From the NCBI GenBank assembly GCA_032690845.1, contig CM064428.1, forward strand, positions 22,604,001-22,668,000: a stretch of DNA of 64,000 nt. Reading direction: 5' to 3'. The position numbers and the translations under genes were made by a program. This stretch comes from Eleusine coracana subsp. coracana. Lineage: Eukaryota; Streptophyta; Magnoliopsida; Poales; Poaceae. A model generated the notes under the pieces. It was not told where the DNA came from. It did not search any database and was given only the letters and a program-made list of their open reading frames with translations. Position 1 is the first letter of the stretch. The number at the start of each line of letters is the position of its first letter. Below, one piece after another: positions 21,682 through 33,405 of the stretch.

Positions 21682-24600
21682 TCATATTTCTTCATTATTT
21701 GGAGCTCCATCAAAATGTAATTTTCTAGCTGCCAATGTAGCACCTTGATCAACTCCAAGTAAGAGACTTGTATATCCTCCTTGTACATATGAAGTGGCGC
21801 CCATGGCAGAAGAACTCTTGTGCATATTATAGTGTGCCATTGTGACATCAGTATACCTGTCTTGGATTAGTGGAGTAGCCATGGTTGAAGATTGTAAATA
21901 CACATCAGAGGCAAAGTGTGGAACTATATTATTACCACCAATAATAGCAGAATTCAGGTCCTATGTCACAGAATACAAAATTGCTTGTAAGTAACTAAAT
22001 TATAATATGATGTATAGTAAGTCCAAGTCATATATATATATATGCCTTACCATGAATTGTTCCACGTCAGCACCTTCAGTTATAGTTTCCATCACAGTAT
22101 CTGGATCTTCTCCTAAAATCAGAAATATAAATTGAAGAAAAAAGTATAGGCTCATAGAATGTGAAAATTCCAGAATTGTTGACAATCATACCTTTCTTCT
22201 TACCCATTTTCGTTTTCTTCCATTTTCTCTTTCCGAGGGCAATGGTTGATCGCTTATTTTTTAGACCTTTTATCACCCGGGGCATTCTAAATGATATTTT
22301 ACCTGTCAATGCATCTGTAACACAATCTATCTCAATTGGAGGAACCTCATTCAATTTTTCTTGCACCTCACTAACAGAATTGTCTGCTTCCAAGTCTAAC
22401 TTGTCTATGGCTTTCTCCAGTTTATCAAGAAGTTCTTTCAAAATTGAACATTTCAAGGTCACAGAGGTCGCCTTTCGTGAGATACGTGCAGCTTGGGCTT
22501 TCACATTTTCCTTCTCAGTTGCTTGTTTCTCAACATAAATCCTCTTTTTATATATTTTGTCCATCTATTTAGTATATATTGTGGTGGCAAAACGAAAACA
22601 TCCCTTATATTAAAGACTTTTAGGGCATGCTTGCATAATATTCCTGATATATATGGAAGTTGTTATTCATCAATTCAAAATATAAACTATAGCAAATTCA
22701 GAATTTATATACGTACTAATAGATTCATACTTTCTGCAGGAACACATAATGTTCATATCTTCAATGTTGAATAAAACTGTGGCTCTATGATTAGAATGCA
22801 TATGCCTAACCATATATGTCACAATTGATCCTTCAGTTTGTATTAAGGTACTAGTGAACAAAAACTGACTTTTAAATTCTGTCTCAAACTCTGAATACAT
22901 TCGCATTGTATATGATTCAGTTGCAGTCTTCAACATAGGTAAATTTTGGACAAAAGTAACCCAGTTCTTTCGACGTGAATGAAAATCTGCATTCAACTCA
23001 TTTTCATGAAGACTAGAAAAAACCTTCTCACATTCTATAAGGAGCTCTGAAAGGCTAAGTTTTCTACGAAATCTTTTCTTGAAGACATTATGCATTCCTT
23101 TGCTCCTTTGAGTTGAGGTAATATCAGCTGTGAAAGAATCACGGTAGACAATAGCCCACTTTTTCCTCAAATTATATAGATTTGTCATCCATTCATTTTC
23201 CTCAAGGTTGTACTCCCGCAATAATTCATGCCACTTCTTATCGAAATAAAACTCTGATCTATCTTCATAAACAAAACTCTAAAAAGCAGACATAAACTTC
23301 TTCTCAGGATCATTCTGAATTACATGGCTAAGATGTTTAGCAGCATTAAGATAAATATGCCATAAATAAAGGCGATGGCTTGTGTTTAGGAATACATAAG
23401 CAATTGCACCTGCCATGGCCGCGTCTTGATCTATAAATATTATGCTTGCATGCTTTCCTGACATTGCCATTAAAAAGGTTTCAAAGAGCCAAACAAATGA
23501 TGGAATAGATTCATCAAATAATAATACAGCTCCAAAAAGTATCGTTTGCTTGTGATGATCGTTCCAAGGATTAGAGCAAATGGCATTTCAAACTTATTAG
23601 TCTGAAACGTGGTGTCAAATAACACAGCATCACCAAAGCATGCATAATTCATGATAGATTGACCATCTGCCCAAAAGAAATTAACTATACGACTAGTTTG
23701 TTCATCTATATCAATTGCATAAAAGAATATAGGATCCTCTAGCTGTTTATTTTTCAAATAGTTGCATAGTGTTTGTGAATCGTTGGATTCTAGATACTTC
23801 CTCCGCTCACGACCGATCTCATTATTATAATCCATTCTTGAGTATGGAACTTTGTCTGCTCCTCCATAGAACTCCTTCATGAACTCGAACACTTGGGCAG
23901 GTTTCAACCCAGCTTCTCGTATCTGCCCAATTAGTTGCTTATCTGCTTCTATGATATGTCGTTGGGACCTCAAGTTTTTCTTCTTATTTGGACTAGTAAG
24001 ATAATGATTGTGCTCAAGTACAACTTTTTGCACTGTCCAAACACCCTCTTTGCTAACACTAAACTGAACACGAGCATTGCATCTTGTCCTGTCGTGCCCT
24101 TCGATGACTCAGCTTCCCCAAATCCTTCATTGCTGCATACTATGTGTTTTTGATATATAGTACGATCAGAGGTTCAACGCTTTGTTGTGCTCTTTCGAAT
24201 GCTAAACCCAATCTTACCAGCATAGGTATTGTATATCTCATAAGCATCATTTTTGGATTCAAAAGCCATTCCAACTTCAGGAACATTTGAGACCTGATAT
24301 GCACAATGGCACAAACATGAATAAAATACATGTGCAACCATGAATCACAATATGAAAAACTTAAATTAGGCATAATACAGGATCAATACATCATACCTGA
24401 CGAGGTAATTGTGCCATGTCCTTTGGCAGTTCAACTGACATACTCGCAATCATTGTGGATGTCGACTCAGTTAGGATTGATTGGATCACAGGCATGGTGG
24501 CTGCATGGATGCTCTCCTGCATAAAAGCAAACAATCATTATTGTGTTACCTATAAAACATAGTGCAAATAGAGGTCATAGGACCCAATTATTAATCCACG

Positions 24601-24786
24601 TACATGCACTTCAGTTTGATCACCGATACATGAAGAATCAATGGCGTTCATACTGTGATCACCCATACCAGCAAGACGGGAAGTGGCATGGAAGGATTGA
24701 TCGCCCTCGCTGTCAACTGCATGTGGATCAGTGAAGGATGGCTCAGCCTCCATGCCGCCTGTCATGACGGATTGGTCAGGCTCCAT
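21682..24786 (-). pseudogene. FAR1/FRS-type MULE transposase, six exons, broken
   Basis: Read in the minus direction: exon 1 24786-24604 (61 codons), exon 2 24516-24397 (40 codons), exon 3 24293-22717, exon 4 22564-22192, exon 5 22112-22051, exon 6 21960-21682; outside exon 3 all GT-AG borders keep phase. Exon 3 holds a FAR1 DNA-binding domain (VPEVGMAFESKNDAYEIYN), then a MULE DDE core (VLFDTTFQTN, IFIDQDAAMAGAI, LYLWHI) and the start of a SWIM-type finger (CSCRKYES). Exon 4 is basic and coiled-coil-like, ending RMPRVIKGLKNKR. Damage is confined to exon 3: a stop after KSTTKR (about 24177), frameshifts near 24100 and 23490, and a stop at 23279. Known relatives are Mutator-family transposases and the FAR1/FHY3 regulators domesticated from them. 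The flanking inverted repeats favour a transposon copy over a host FRS gene. Confidence 0.75.
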
Positions 24787-25169
24787 GTTGACTGCTAGGG
24801 TTGAGGACGTCTTGGCGGCGGCAGAACGATCTCAGGTACGTACGTTGACGAGGGCTTCGAGCGGAGCGGCTGGTACAGCCGAAGACGTTGACTGGGACCA
24901 GAGCCTCTACGAGCCATGCGCCTTAATGGACGAGCCGTTCTCAGATTGCCTGGCTAGCGTCGGATGGAGGAGGTGTCCACGCGGCATGCATCCAGATCAG
25001 GGCCGCAGGGAAACGCTGCTGCGGCCGGACTCCAGGGAATGCTAGTGATGCCGGTACTACAATCACATGATCCTTGGGAGATATTCTAGAGAGGACAGCC
25101 AAGAACCTTGATATGTTTGGTAATAATTAAAGAAATTAAAATGTATTTATATATATATCTGCCGTGTCG

Positions 25170-26330
25170 CGTATCTTGATTTTCAGGCATTTGCCGTATC
25201 GACGTATTGACATACCATATCGCCGTATCCGTATCGCCGTGTGGAAAAAACGTAGATCACAGGGATATTTTGAGATCCGTGAGCTCTATCTTCCATGAGC
25301 AACTTGACTTGCTTCCTCAGAGCATACAACTTTGATTTATCCTCTGCCTTCGACTTCAACGAATTAACAACCGTTAGACAATCTGGATCTAGTACCACTG
25401 GAGAAATATTCCATTATACTGCAAGGTGAAGACCCTCCTTACATGTCCTAAGCTGTGCTCAGGGCCGGTCCTAGGATTTTGAGGGCCCTCGGACGAACTC
25501 GTCACGATGGGTATTTATAGTCTAATTTTATATAAAATCTTATATATATATATTCTTCTAATCTTTTTTATTTTCTTTTCTCAACCCCTGACAAATGTTT
25601 CTTAGGTAACATTCTTAAATTCTAAAACCTAAATTAGTTGAAAAATAAGATCATATAAGTACTTAGAATACAATTTTAGAATACTAAAATAGAAATTAGA
25701 GCTCGATTAGATGACTGGATCTGGACGTGGACGTACGGGTGGCCGGCCGGGCGCAGCCTTGTCGCTGAGTTGCCGTTGCTCGCCGAGAGAGGGAGCTGAC
25801 TGGCGTCTCAACGGTGATCCGCAATCGGCGATAGACGACTGGATGAGCTGGGCAGCCGGCGAGGCGGGCGAGAGAAGGGGCGACTCACTAGGAAGACTTG
25901 AAGTTGTGACCCTGGTCATGATCGCGAGTTCACGATGATAGGCAGCTCAGTGCGGCGTCTGCAACTGTGCTGCAGAAACAACCGATCGGTGATCGCGATC
26001 CTTAACCTTTACTACTTTGGTCCTTAGTTTTGATAGTGTACGGTATGTACATACATCCTTGGACTTGGGCCCCCTCCCGGCTTGGGCCCCCGGCGGTTGC
26101 ACCCAATGCACTACCCCTAGGGCCGGCACTGCAGGCTGTGCTTTTTCCGCACTTGTGCAACCAAATAAGACTCGTCATGAAGAGAAAAAGATCTTACCCT
26201 GATCATCTCAAATGATAATGCCAACAGCTGCTGAACTATTTTCTTTTTGAAATGTTGCACCCATATTAATTTTGCAGTTACCCTGTTGCACCCCTAGGCC
26301 CCGGCGGTGGGGATCCGGGACATGATAAAG
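25170..26330 (-). pseudogene. RNase H-like (RVT_3) relic of a retroelement, split by a hAT element
   Basis: Minus-strand residues such as CKEGLHLAV, PDCLTVVNSLKSKAEDKS and, on the far side of an insertion, GIIIRDDQGKIFFSS match the RNase H-like domain found at the C-terminus of plant LINE polyproteins and in related small proteins. The two halves are separated by the element at 25460-26131, and there is a stop before WNISP. No RT or endonuclease is adjacent. Confidence 0.5.
25460..26131. mobile_element. hAT-like element inserted in the RNase H relic
   Basis: Left end CAGGGCCGGTCCTAGG and right end CCTAGGGCCGGCACTG are imperfect inverted repeats. The octamer GCTGTGCT precedes the left end (25452-25459) and recurs 3 bp after the right end (26135-26142), as an 8-bp hAT target duplication with small terminal slippage. 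The interior is non-coding. Confidence 0.6.
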
Positions 26331-26399
26331 ACTACGGCTCTCACCAAGGCTACTTGCGCAGCAAGAAGATGATCTTGATTTTGTTTTCTTCCTTTAACT

Positions 26400-27000
26400 T
26401 AGCGTTTAGGTTACGACTCGAGCTATAAGAAGCGTCGACCACCACTGACCTGTAGGGTCCACACACAAGACATACACATCAGCTAAGGAAAACACTTCAC
26501 TGTAGATATGCTTACTACGCAGGAAAACATCTTCCGCTGGTACGCACCTCTTTCCTCCACATTCCATCCTCTGCTGTGGAAGTGTCGCTAGTGACACAAC
26601 CTGTCCCATTAGGACTTTCTTGACCCCAAGCAAGTGAGTCTGGAAAATGCTTCGTAACAACATAGTAGTCCTCCCAGGTGGCTGACGAAGTCGACAAATT
26701 GGTCCATTTGACTTTCACTAGAGGAATTGTTGAGCTCCCTTTCTTCACTAGCTGGCGCTCCAACACCGATTCAGGCTGCAGAGCATATGCGTCCAGTTCA
26801 ACAACGTGCGAAAGGTCGTTGTACAACGGTTGTAGTCGGGCACGAAGGGCTTCAACTGGGAAACATGAAACACCGGATGCACCAGGCTTCCTTTGTGGAG
26901 CTCCAATTTGTAAGCTGTGGCGCTGATACAATGACGCGATAAGCGTCGAAGTATTTGAATGTCAACTTCAGAAATGGGTGATTCACCACTAAGGCTGGTC
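26400..27000 (-). pseudogene. chromovirus (Ty3/gypsy) integrase C-terminus and chromodomain fragment
   Basis: Minus-strand residues HPFLKLTFKYFDAYRVI, QIGAPQRKPGASGV and then VLERQLVKKGSSTIP with VKVKWTNLSTSSATWEDY are the integrase C-terminal and chromodomain signature of Tekay/Del-type chromoviruses; this domain is thought to target insertion to chromatin. At least one frameshift separates the two blocks. The part upstream of the integrase tail is missing, replaced by RT of a different gypsy lineage. Confidence 0.7.
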
Positions 27001-28260
27001 GGATTCTTTCGTCACGATCTGGTGGTACCCGGAGTACGCGTCCAGCAAGCAGATGGTTTTGCACCCCAAGGTTGAGTCGACTATCTAGTCGATGCATGGT
27101 AAAGGAAAAGGATCCTTCGTACATGCCTTATTCAGGCTCGTATTATCAACACACATTCTCCATTTCCCGTTCTTTTTTCGTATAAGGACAGGATTAGCTA
27201 ACCACTTAGGGTAATACACCTCTTTGTTGAACTAGGCCGGTAGCAAATTCGTGATCTCCTCCCTAATTATCTTGCGCTTCTCCTCGTCAAAGCGGCACAA
27301 GTATTGCTTCACTGGCTTGGATCCCGGTCTGATGCGAAAGGAGTGCTCGATGACTTCCCTTGGTATGCCTAGCGTATATGAGGGATTCCATGCGAAAACA
27401 TCAATGTTCACATAGAGGAAGTCAACGTGCTCGCTTTCCTATTTGCCAAAGAGTGAGGTCCCGATCCTCACCACCTTTTCCTTGTTGCCCTTAGGGTTGA
27501 GCAGCACCTCCTTCGTCCCCTCGATCGACTCAAACAAGGCAGCCTTGTGGCTGGTCCCAGGGGCATCCTCGACGAGTTCCTCCTTGATGACCGCCAGCTC
27601 CTCGGTCAAGGCCACCGTGGTAGGGGAAAGGTCATAGCTCTCAGCCTCACACTAATAGGCGGCTTGGAATGAGGCGCCCATAGTGATGACCCTTTTTGGC
27701 TCGAGCATCTTGGGCTTCTAGTAGGTGTAGTTGGCCACAACCATGAACTTGGCGTAGCATGGCCAACCGAGGATGGCGTGGTAGGCTCTAGGGAAGCCAA
27801 CCACCTGGAAGGTGAGGGTCTCCATCCTGAAGTTGTTCGGAGTCCCAAAAGTGACAGGCGGGTCGATCTGCCCAAGAGGGATGACTTGTTTCCTCGGGAT
27901 GACCCCATGGAAAGGCGCACTGGTCGGCTAAACATGTGACCGATCGATCCCCATGGCATCGAGGGTCCTGATGTACAAGATGTTGAGGTCGTTGCCTCCA
28001 TTCATAAGCACCTTGGTAAGGCACTTCTTCCCAATGATGGGGTCGACCATGAGTGGGTATTGACCCAGTCAAGGAACATGACTTGGGTGGTCCAACTGAT
28101 TGAAGGTGACTGGTAGCTCGGCACCGGAGAAATGCCGACGTAGATGACTCGGTGACGAAGACCTTGCCCCGCTCGATCTTGTCCGAGCTCCTGCCCTTGT
28201 GGGCCTTAGTGCCCGCAAAGATCATGATGCACTCGTCAGGGTTGGGGAAATGTTCCTTGT
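27000..28260 (-). pseudogene. Ty3/gypsy protease and N-terminal RT fragment
   Basis: In several minus-strand frames: an aspartic-protease-like region (LNILY..TLDAMGIDRSHV, GQIDLPVTFGTP, ILGWPCYAKFMVVANYTY), a linker with FAWNPSYTLGIPREVIEHSF, and the RT start (KQYLCRFDEEKRKIIREEI, NPVLIRKKNGKWRMCVDN, LDAYSGYHQI). The reading breaks off after the first RT catalytic Asp. Many in-frame stops and shifts mean it is inert. The lineage resembles non-chromodomain (Tat/Retand-type) gypsy elements. Confidence 0.7.
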
Positions 28261-28350
28261 CTGCATCATCGTCTTTGCCAACATCTTTCGACGTCGGGTC
28301 AGGCTTCTTCCTCGAAGCTCCCTTCTTTGCCTCTTAGGTGACAAACTTCT

Positions 28351-29094
28351 TCATAAGTGAGCAATCTTATAAGAGATCCTTAACCAGGAACTCGTGGTTA
28401 GGGCATTGACCATTCTACTTCTAAAAAAGGTTGGGGACCTCCCCTGTCGGTGCCTTGGTGCCTTGGTGCCCTTTTGGTCCATCATGACCACAAGAGAGTT
28501 GTAGTTCGGCTGTGACTTGTTTTTCTTCTTCTTGGGATGGTCATTGGTGCCCTCACCGGCATCCTCATTCCACTTTCCTTTGCCCTTGCCATCTAGGCTA
28601 CGGTGGAGAGCGACTCTGACCGCCTCTTTGCCAGAGGCATGGATCGTGGCGATGTCCAACAACTCTTGAGCCATTCAAGAGTCTTTGCGCCCTAGCTCCT
28701 GGATGAGGGCCTCAGACATGGTTCCGGAGAAGAATGCCCCTACAATGTCTGCATCAGAGATGTTGAGGAGCTCGTTGCACCCCTAGGAGAAATGCCAGAA
28801 GTACTTGCAGAGATTTTCTCTCGGCTTCTGTGGACAATTTTTGAGCTCCTAGAGGTTGCCGGGTCTGGCGTAGGTCCCCTGGAAGTTCATGATAAACAAC
28901 TCATGCAGGTCTGCCCGGCTATAAATCTGGTTGGTAGGGAGGTGCTCGAGCCAGGTCCGTGCCGAGTCAATGAGGGATAGTGGTAGGCTACGGATGATGG
29001 TGAAGTTGTCATTTGCGCCACCCTCCTGGCATGCGAGACGGTAGTCCTCGAGGCAGAGATTGGAGTTTCCTTCCCTAGAGTATTTTGCAACCAT
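28351..29094 (-). pseudogene. Ty3/gypsy gag fragment
   Basis: The minus-strand frame 29094-28849 (LCLEDYRLACQEGGANDNFTI, SLIDSARTWLEHLPTNQIYS, LHELFIMNFQGTYARPGNL) is a retrotransposon gag domain; 28674-28351 continues with a Lys-rich tail (HPKKKKNKSQPNYNSL). It lies directly upstream of the protease/RT fragment on the same strand, so both probably derive from one element. No LTR identified. Confidence 0.7.
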
Positions 29095-29224
29095 CGTGGA
29101 CGGTCAGAAATGCTGGCGGAATGTTGCGCCTTGGATGCGCCAGCTTAAGATCCATGACACCGGAGGGTCAGAGCTCCGACTCCTATATTCGTTGTCATCA
29201 TATCGCATGCCACATCGCGGGTGA

Positions 29225-29690
29225 CACTACGAGGTTTCAGGGCTAATGCCGCGACATTCATCGCAACAATGGACTTTTCGTTGCAATAAGCATGGGTAAT
29301 TGCAATGAAAGGTCATTTTGGTTGCGATAGATTGGATATATCGCCACGCTTGCATGTGCGTTGTAATAAGTGTGACTTTTTATAACGCTTTCTTGTGATT
29401 GTTGCGATAAGGTCATTTCACAATAGAAGAACGAGGTATTGTAATAAGATATAGCAATGAAATTGTTAGTCGTTGCAACAATGCATAGATATAGCAACAA
29501 AAAGTTGTGTGGTTGCGACAGGGTCTTACATATTGCAACTAAATTATTAGTTGTTGCAACAATGCATGGATATAACAACGAACATTTGTCTGGTCTTATA
29601 TATTGCAACGCAAATGTTTGTCATTACAACTATACATAGATATAGCAACGATGGAGGGAGTTGCATTATCATGGTATCGCAACAAAAATT
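29225..29690. repeat. CACTA terminus and subterminal repeat array
   Basis: After CACTACGAGG, short motifs of the form GTTGCAACAATG, TATAGCAACRA and GTTGCGATA occur about 15 times in both orientations over 400 bp. Such arrays bind the transposase in CACTA elements. A TGA triplet precedes CACTAC and could be the 3-bp target duplication, but its partner is not found. Confidence 0.7.
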
Positions 29691-29959
29691 AAACTAAAGT
29701 CACCCAATAGGGTATTCGATCTCTTTGAACACATATTAAGTTAAAGTCAAGGGACAACGTGATCACTCAGCCTACTTCGCTCATAATAATTGAGAACATC
29801 ATTAAAACAATGGAAAACATGAAACATTCACAAGTTAAAATACAATCTAAGTGCATAATCATTACTTACAAGCAAGTGTTCATTGCACAGTGATCCGCAC
29901 AAACAAACTTAAACTAAACATCAAAGACTAATAACAATAAAGGGGGGGGGGGGGGTTGG

Positions 29960-30960
29960 CTACTTGAAAGATGGGTAGGGGCAGATAAATAGAGGGGCTT
30001 GCAGTTGCAGAGGTGGTTCGGAATAATGACGACGCCGGGTGAAATCGATCATGTCATAGTGCCTGACATGACTGTGGCGATGACCAGCAGGGATCTTCAC
30101 CATTTCTCCATACATATGGTCCGAAATATAGAAATATGGTGGAGCCACTTTCTTATTGTCTTTTTCTGGTACAACAAACCAAAATGGATAATTTACTCCC
30201 AGAAAAATAGAGCGTTCACCCCGCAAAACTCTCAGCTCCGTCCATCCACCGTCTTCTCTTCTCTCATAAAATGCGACGTCATCCACTATACCGCACGCTG
30301 ACTGGTGGCTCTGTAGTTGCCTATTTGTTGGTGGTCCCCAACAAAATTCTCCCCACAGCTAGATGACCATAGGCCGGTTACTATCTGACCCTGCAAGAAA
30401 CATCGTGGCCTCGCGGTCGCGTCTGGAGTACACTGGACAAGCATAAGGGGGACCCTTGACCCATTTAGAAGATTCAGTAATAACAAGCTTCATGGATAGG
30501 TCCCAAAACTTCATGGAACCATGTAGACTGATTGCCACCATATACCGCTCTTCCCAGTAAGCAACATCCACAAATCTTTGTGCAAGTCGGTCTGTATTTG
30601 GTAATGTCGTCCACATGCCATCAGTCTTCTCATGGTACATGATGTTTCCTGAAGAGAACAGAAGGATCACAAAGGGACCACCATCTTGCCTGGGTGTCTT
30701 ATAGAGGGCTGCGCGCTCGATGAACAGAGGTCCATGACAAACAACGTCATCATTCTTCATAAAATCAGACAACAACTCCTCATTTCTAACGCTATTTGAC
30801 GACAACAGTGGCAGTGGAATACTCTTGCCAGTGATTGGGTTGACCAGGCTCAGGAAGAACTCCTTATCAATAGTGACAAACCAATCATCCTTCGCAGCCA
30901 ACCAACTACGTCCCTTCAGCACCTCAAGAACTGACTATGATGATGAGGTCGCCGTCGTCC
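29960..30960 (-). pseudogene. captured DUF295 (F-box-associated) gene, copy 1
   Basis: Minus-strand frames read LKGRSWLAAKDDWFVTIDKE, LSLVNPITGKSIPLP, ...MVAISLHGSMKFWDL, then GGWTELRVLRGERSIFLGVN and YPFWFVVPE, the order of a grass DUF295 domain; these usually follow an F-box in proteins of unknown substrate. The first frame stops at 30359 and the C-terminal part resumes in another frame (30286-29960). The N-terminus with any F-box is absent. Homologous to the fragment at 48384 onwards in copy 2, which keeps more N-terminal sequence. Confidence 0.65.
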
Positions 30961-31627
30961 CTTGCCCGATAATATGCAGCCTAAAAGATTCCAAAAAAAA
31001 CATCAGGCTCTTCTATCTGCCTTCTGCTCTGGGTTATGAATTCCACCCTGGTTGAGAGGGCAGAAATCAAACGAGATTGCATGCGCGCGCTAGAACCGAC
31101 CGAATGCATGCATGGAGAAAGGGGTGGAAAATGTAACATATGATTGCTCTGGGTTATGACCAGAACCTTCTGCTTTAGACTCCTCTACACCGATGCCGCT
31201 CGAAGCCAATTTACAGCGTTTTGCCGCGGGAGGATCTCCGTGCTCGGCCATGACGATGAGAAGTTGGGGGAGGTGAAAGGCGAGAGATGTTGGGAGAGTG
31301 AACTACTAAATGAACGGTCAATTCATGGTTGTCGATGGATGTGCGGAGTCTGATGGACGTGCATGCAGAGGTGCAGCGTGGTGGAGGGCCCGCACGTCCC
31401 ATCGCTTTCCAGCCACGGTGAACGATCAATTCGCGGTTGTTGCACCACTCCCAGATGTTTTACTATTAGTTTGCACGTCCCACACGTTTTCCCGAGAGCA
31501 GCGGAGGAGGACACGACCACACACGACGTGGTTCTACATAAATACTGCTATAGCGCTCCACATCTCATCATGCACACTAGCTCTCTCATCGCGCACTGAT
31601 TCCCCAAACCGCTCGTACAAGCACATC

Positions 31628-32281
31628 ATGGCTAGCTCCAGTGCCCCATCCAGCCACCGCTCTCCTCCGGCCGGTGTTGGTGCAAGAGGTGAACCCTGCG
31701 GTAGCTGTAAGCATCCCCGTTCGCCGTCTCCTGACCCCCCGGCTGGAGGACCCCACTAGTCATTGAGGACGGCCAGTTGCAACAAAGCGGTGGCGGACTA
31801 TCTTGGGATCGCCCCTGGTGCAGCCTCTGATTGTCTACTACGGGTGAGCATACTAGTTTTTGCACTGAGAAGAAGTTTAGTGGCGCTGACTATTTCTTGG
31901 GGTTTTCGCTGGCTTCCGCTTCTGCAGGTGAAGGTGATCAGCTAGGAGGAGCCCAAACCCAATAAATGGTTAGTCGTGGTTGCGGCCTGCCACTCTCTCT
32001 TGGGACCTGATTGCGGTGCCAAGGTCACCTTGGATGCAGACAATGACAAGTGCTTCGTTCGGTGCAGGGAGGGCTCACACGCTGATCGGTTGGAATATGA
32101 GAAGTTGATTCATGTCAATGATGATCACTACTCTATTAGATTCCTTCATAAGGAAGTTCTTCAATTGTACAGAGAGGATGCTGATCAAGTTCATGGATTT
32201 GACATTCACGACGGCTTGAGGGGTCAGGGGAAAAGAGACCTCGTAGGCCATAAGAGAGCTCGTACTCTTAGGCTAGAATAA
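31628..32281 (+). pseudogene. captured two-exon gene of unknown function, copy 1
   Basis: Exon 1 31628-31843 (Ser/Pro-rich start MASSSAPSSHRSPPAG), intron 31844-31927, exon 2 31928-32281 (KPNKWLVVVAACHSLLG, DKCFVRCREGSHADRLEYEK, DDHYSIRFLHKEVLQLYRED). I do not recognise the family. A TATA-like CATAAATA lies about 80 bp upstream of the ATG. Exon 1 has a stop after GGPH and exon 2 has one after VKVIS, while the C-terminus is longer than in copy 2 because a copy-2 stop is absent here. Likely part of a cytosolic or nuclear protein; nothing suggests a catalytic site. Confidence 0.5.
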
Positions 32282-32479
32282 GCGTGATCTGGGTGATGTA
32301 GTATTTTCTTTAGTTTCCTTCTTTCTGAACTTTGTTTGTTGAAAACTTAATTTGTAATATCGTCACTAAGTTAATGAAATTCCCAGTTGTACAATCTGAG
32401 TGCATACATCATTACAAGTGTTCCAGTGATCCAACAAATTAAAAGTAAACACCAAAAAGACTAACAAAAAAATCACCAG

Positions 32480-32660
32480 GATAAACATAGTTCACCATAA
32501 TTAAACGACCATATATATATATATATATGGTTCAACACACATAGTTCAACATAAGAATATTCAACACAAACATAGTGCACCAGGATAAAAAGGCGAACAC
32601 ATTAATAGTTCAACATACACATAGTTCAACACAGACATATATATAGGACATAAATTAAGA
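32480..32660. repeat. CATAGTTCAACA-type short repeats and (AT)n
   Basis: Several loosely spaced copies of ATAGTTCAACA and an AT dinucleotide run at about 32513-32528 fill the convergent space between two captured genes. The same array, shorter, is at 52360-52505 in copy 2. Confidence 0.6.
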
Positions 32661-32737
32661 AGATAACATAATTAGTAACTGACACCACCACGCCGTGCAT
32701 GGAGAGAATGAGCGACAACACACCAGGAGCATGCGCT

Positions 32738-33405
32738 TCACATCCAACCTTCGTTCTTGGCGAGATGACAGTGGCTTCTGACCTTCTTCTCATCATGCTT
32801 CGGTGAGTTGGAACTCACGATGCTAAGAACGTGAGACTGCATGCCGGCATAGTCCGTCTTCCGCTGTTTCTTGTCGATGCAGATGGGGCACTGGAAGATG
32901 TCCCTGCCATCTGCCGCGGTGTAGACGAACTTGAGACGTAGTTCGGCGCCCTTTGGGATCTTGCCGGCGAGGGGGTCATCGGAGTCGGTGGAGATGGAGC
33001 CGTCAGACCGTTCTGATGACGTGGAGCAGGAGCGGTAACTGCGCACCGGAGATGGCGGACGACCAACGCAGGGAGGTGGCGACGCTGGAGGCGGTGAACG
33101 GACACAGGTGGGAGGGAACGCGGAGCTGGAGAAGGGGAACGGGCATGGACGAGGGCCGCCGCGAGAGCCAGAGGAGGGGAGGAACGGGCGCGGACGGGTG
33201 ACGCCGCCGGAGACGGTGAACTTGTTCGGGAGGGCGGCGCCGGAGATGGCGAGCGCGACGTGCTCGCGGCCAGGGCGGCCAGCCTCTCAGCCGGGAGCAT
33301 CGCCACCCCGGGGCCCGATGGGAACAGCATCAGGGCCATTCCCATTCTCAAGTGGTGGCTCGCCGGTAGAGGCGGAGGTGATGAGGAGCAGGACAACAAC
33401 GACAA
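32738..33405 (-). pseudogene. captured Cys/His finger-like gene, copy 1
   Basis: N-terminal Ala/Pro/Ser-rich region (MGMALMLFPSGPGVAMLPAE from about 33342) then, after a frameshift, ISTDSDDPLAGKIPKGAELR and RDIFQCPICIDKKQRKTDYA with later His residues (MQSH, RSHCHLAKNEGW). A CxxC followed by spaced His residues suggests a zinc finger of an unassigned plant type, perhaps related to zf-XS; this is inference. The frame ends KNEGWM. Copy 2 is one uninterrupted frame but has lost the second Cys. Confidence 0.5.

Larger units (their letters stand above)
17677..25255 (-). mobile_element. Mutator-like element (MULE) with degenerate long TIRs, interrupted by Helitrons
   Basis: Inverted similarity joins about 19536-19665 and 24905-25045 (shared strings GCGTTTCCCTGCGGCCCTGA, CGCGTGGACACCTCCTCC, GGCTCGTCCAT, each on opposite strands). 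Further out, both sides carry clusters of CGATACGG words (17695-17800 and 19310-19350 on the left; 25160-25245 on the right). Between the arms lies a FAR1/FRS-type MULE transposase gene on the minus strand. Outer ends and target duplication are not resolved; the left arm is split by a Helitron. Confidence 0.6.

Noticed and set aside
24731..25045. 104-residue plus-strand frame
   Set aside because: It covers the right inverted-repeat arm of the MULE and the antisense of transposase exon 1.
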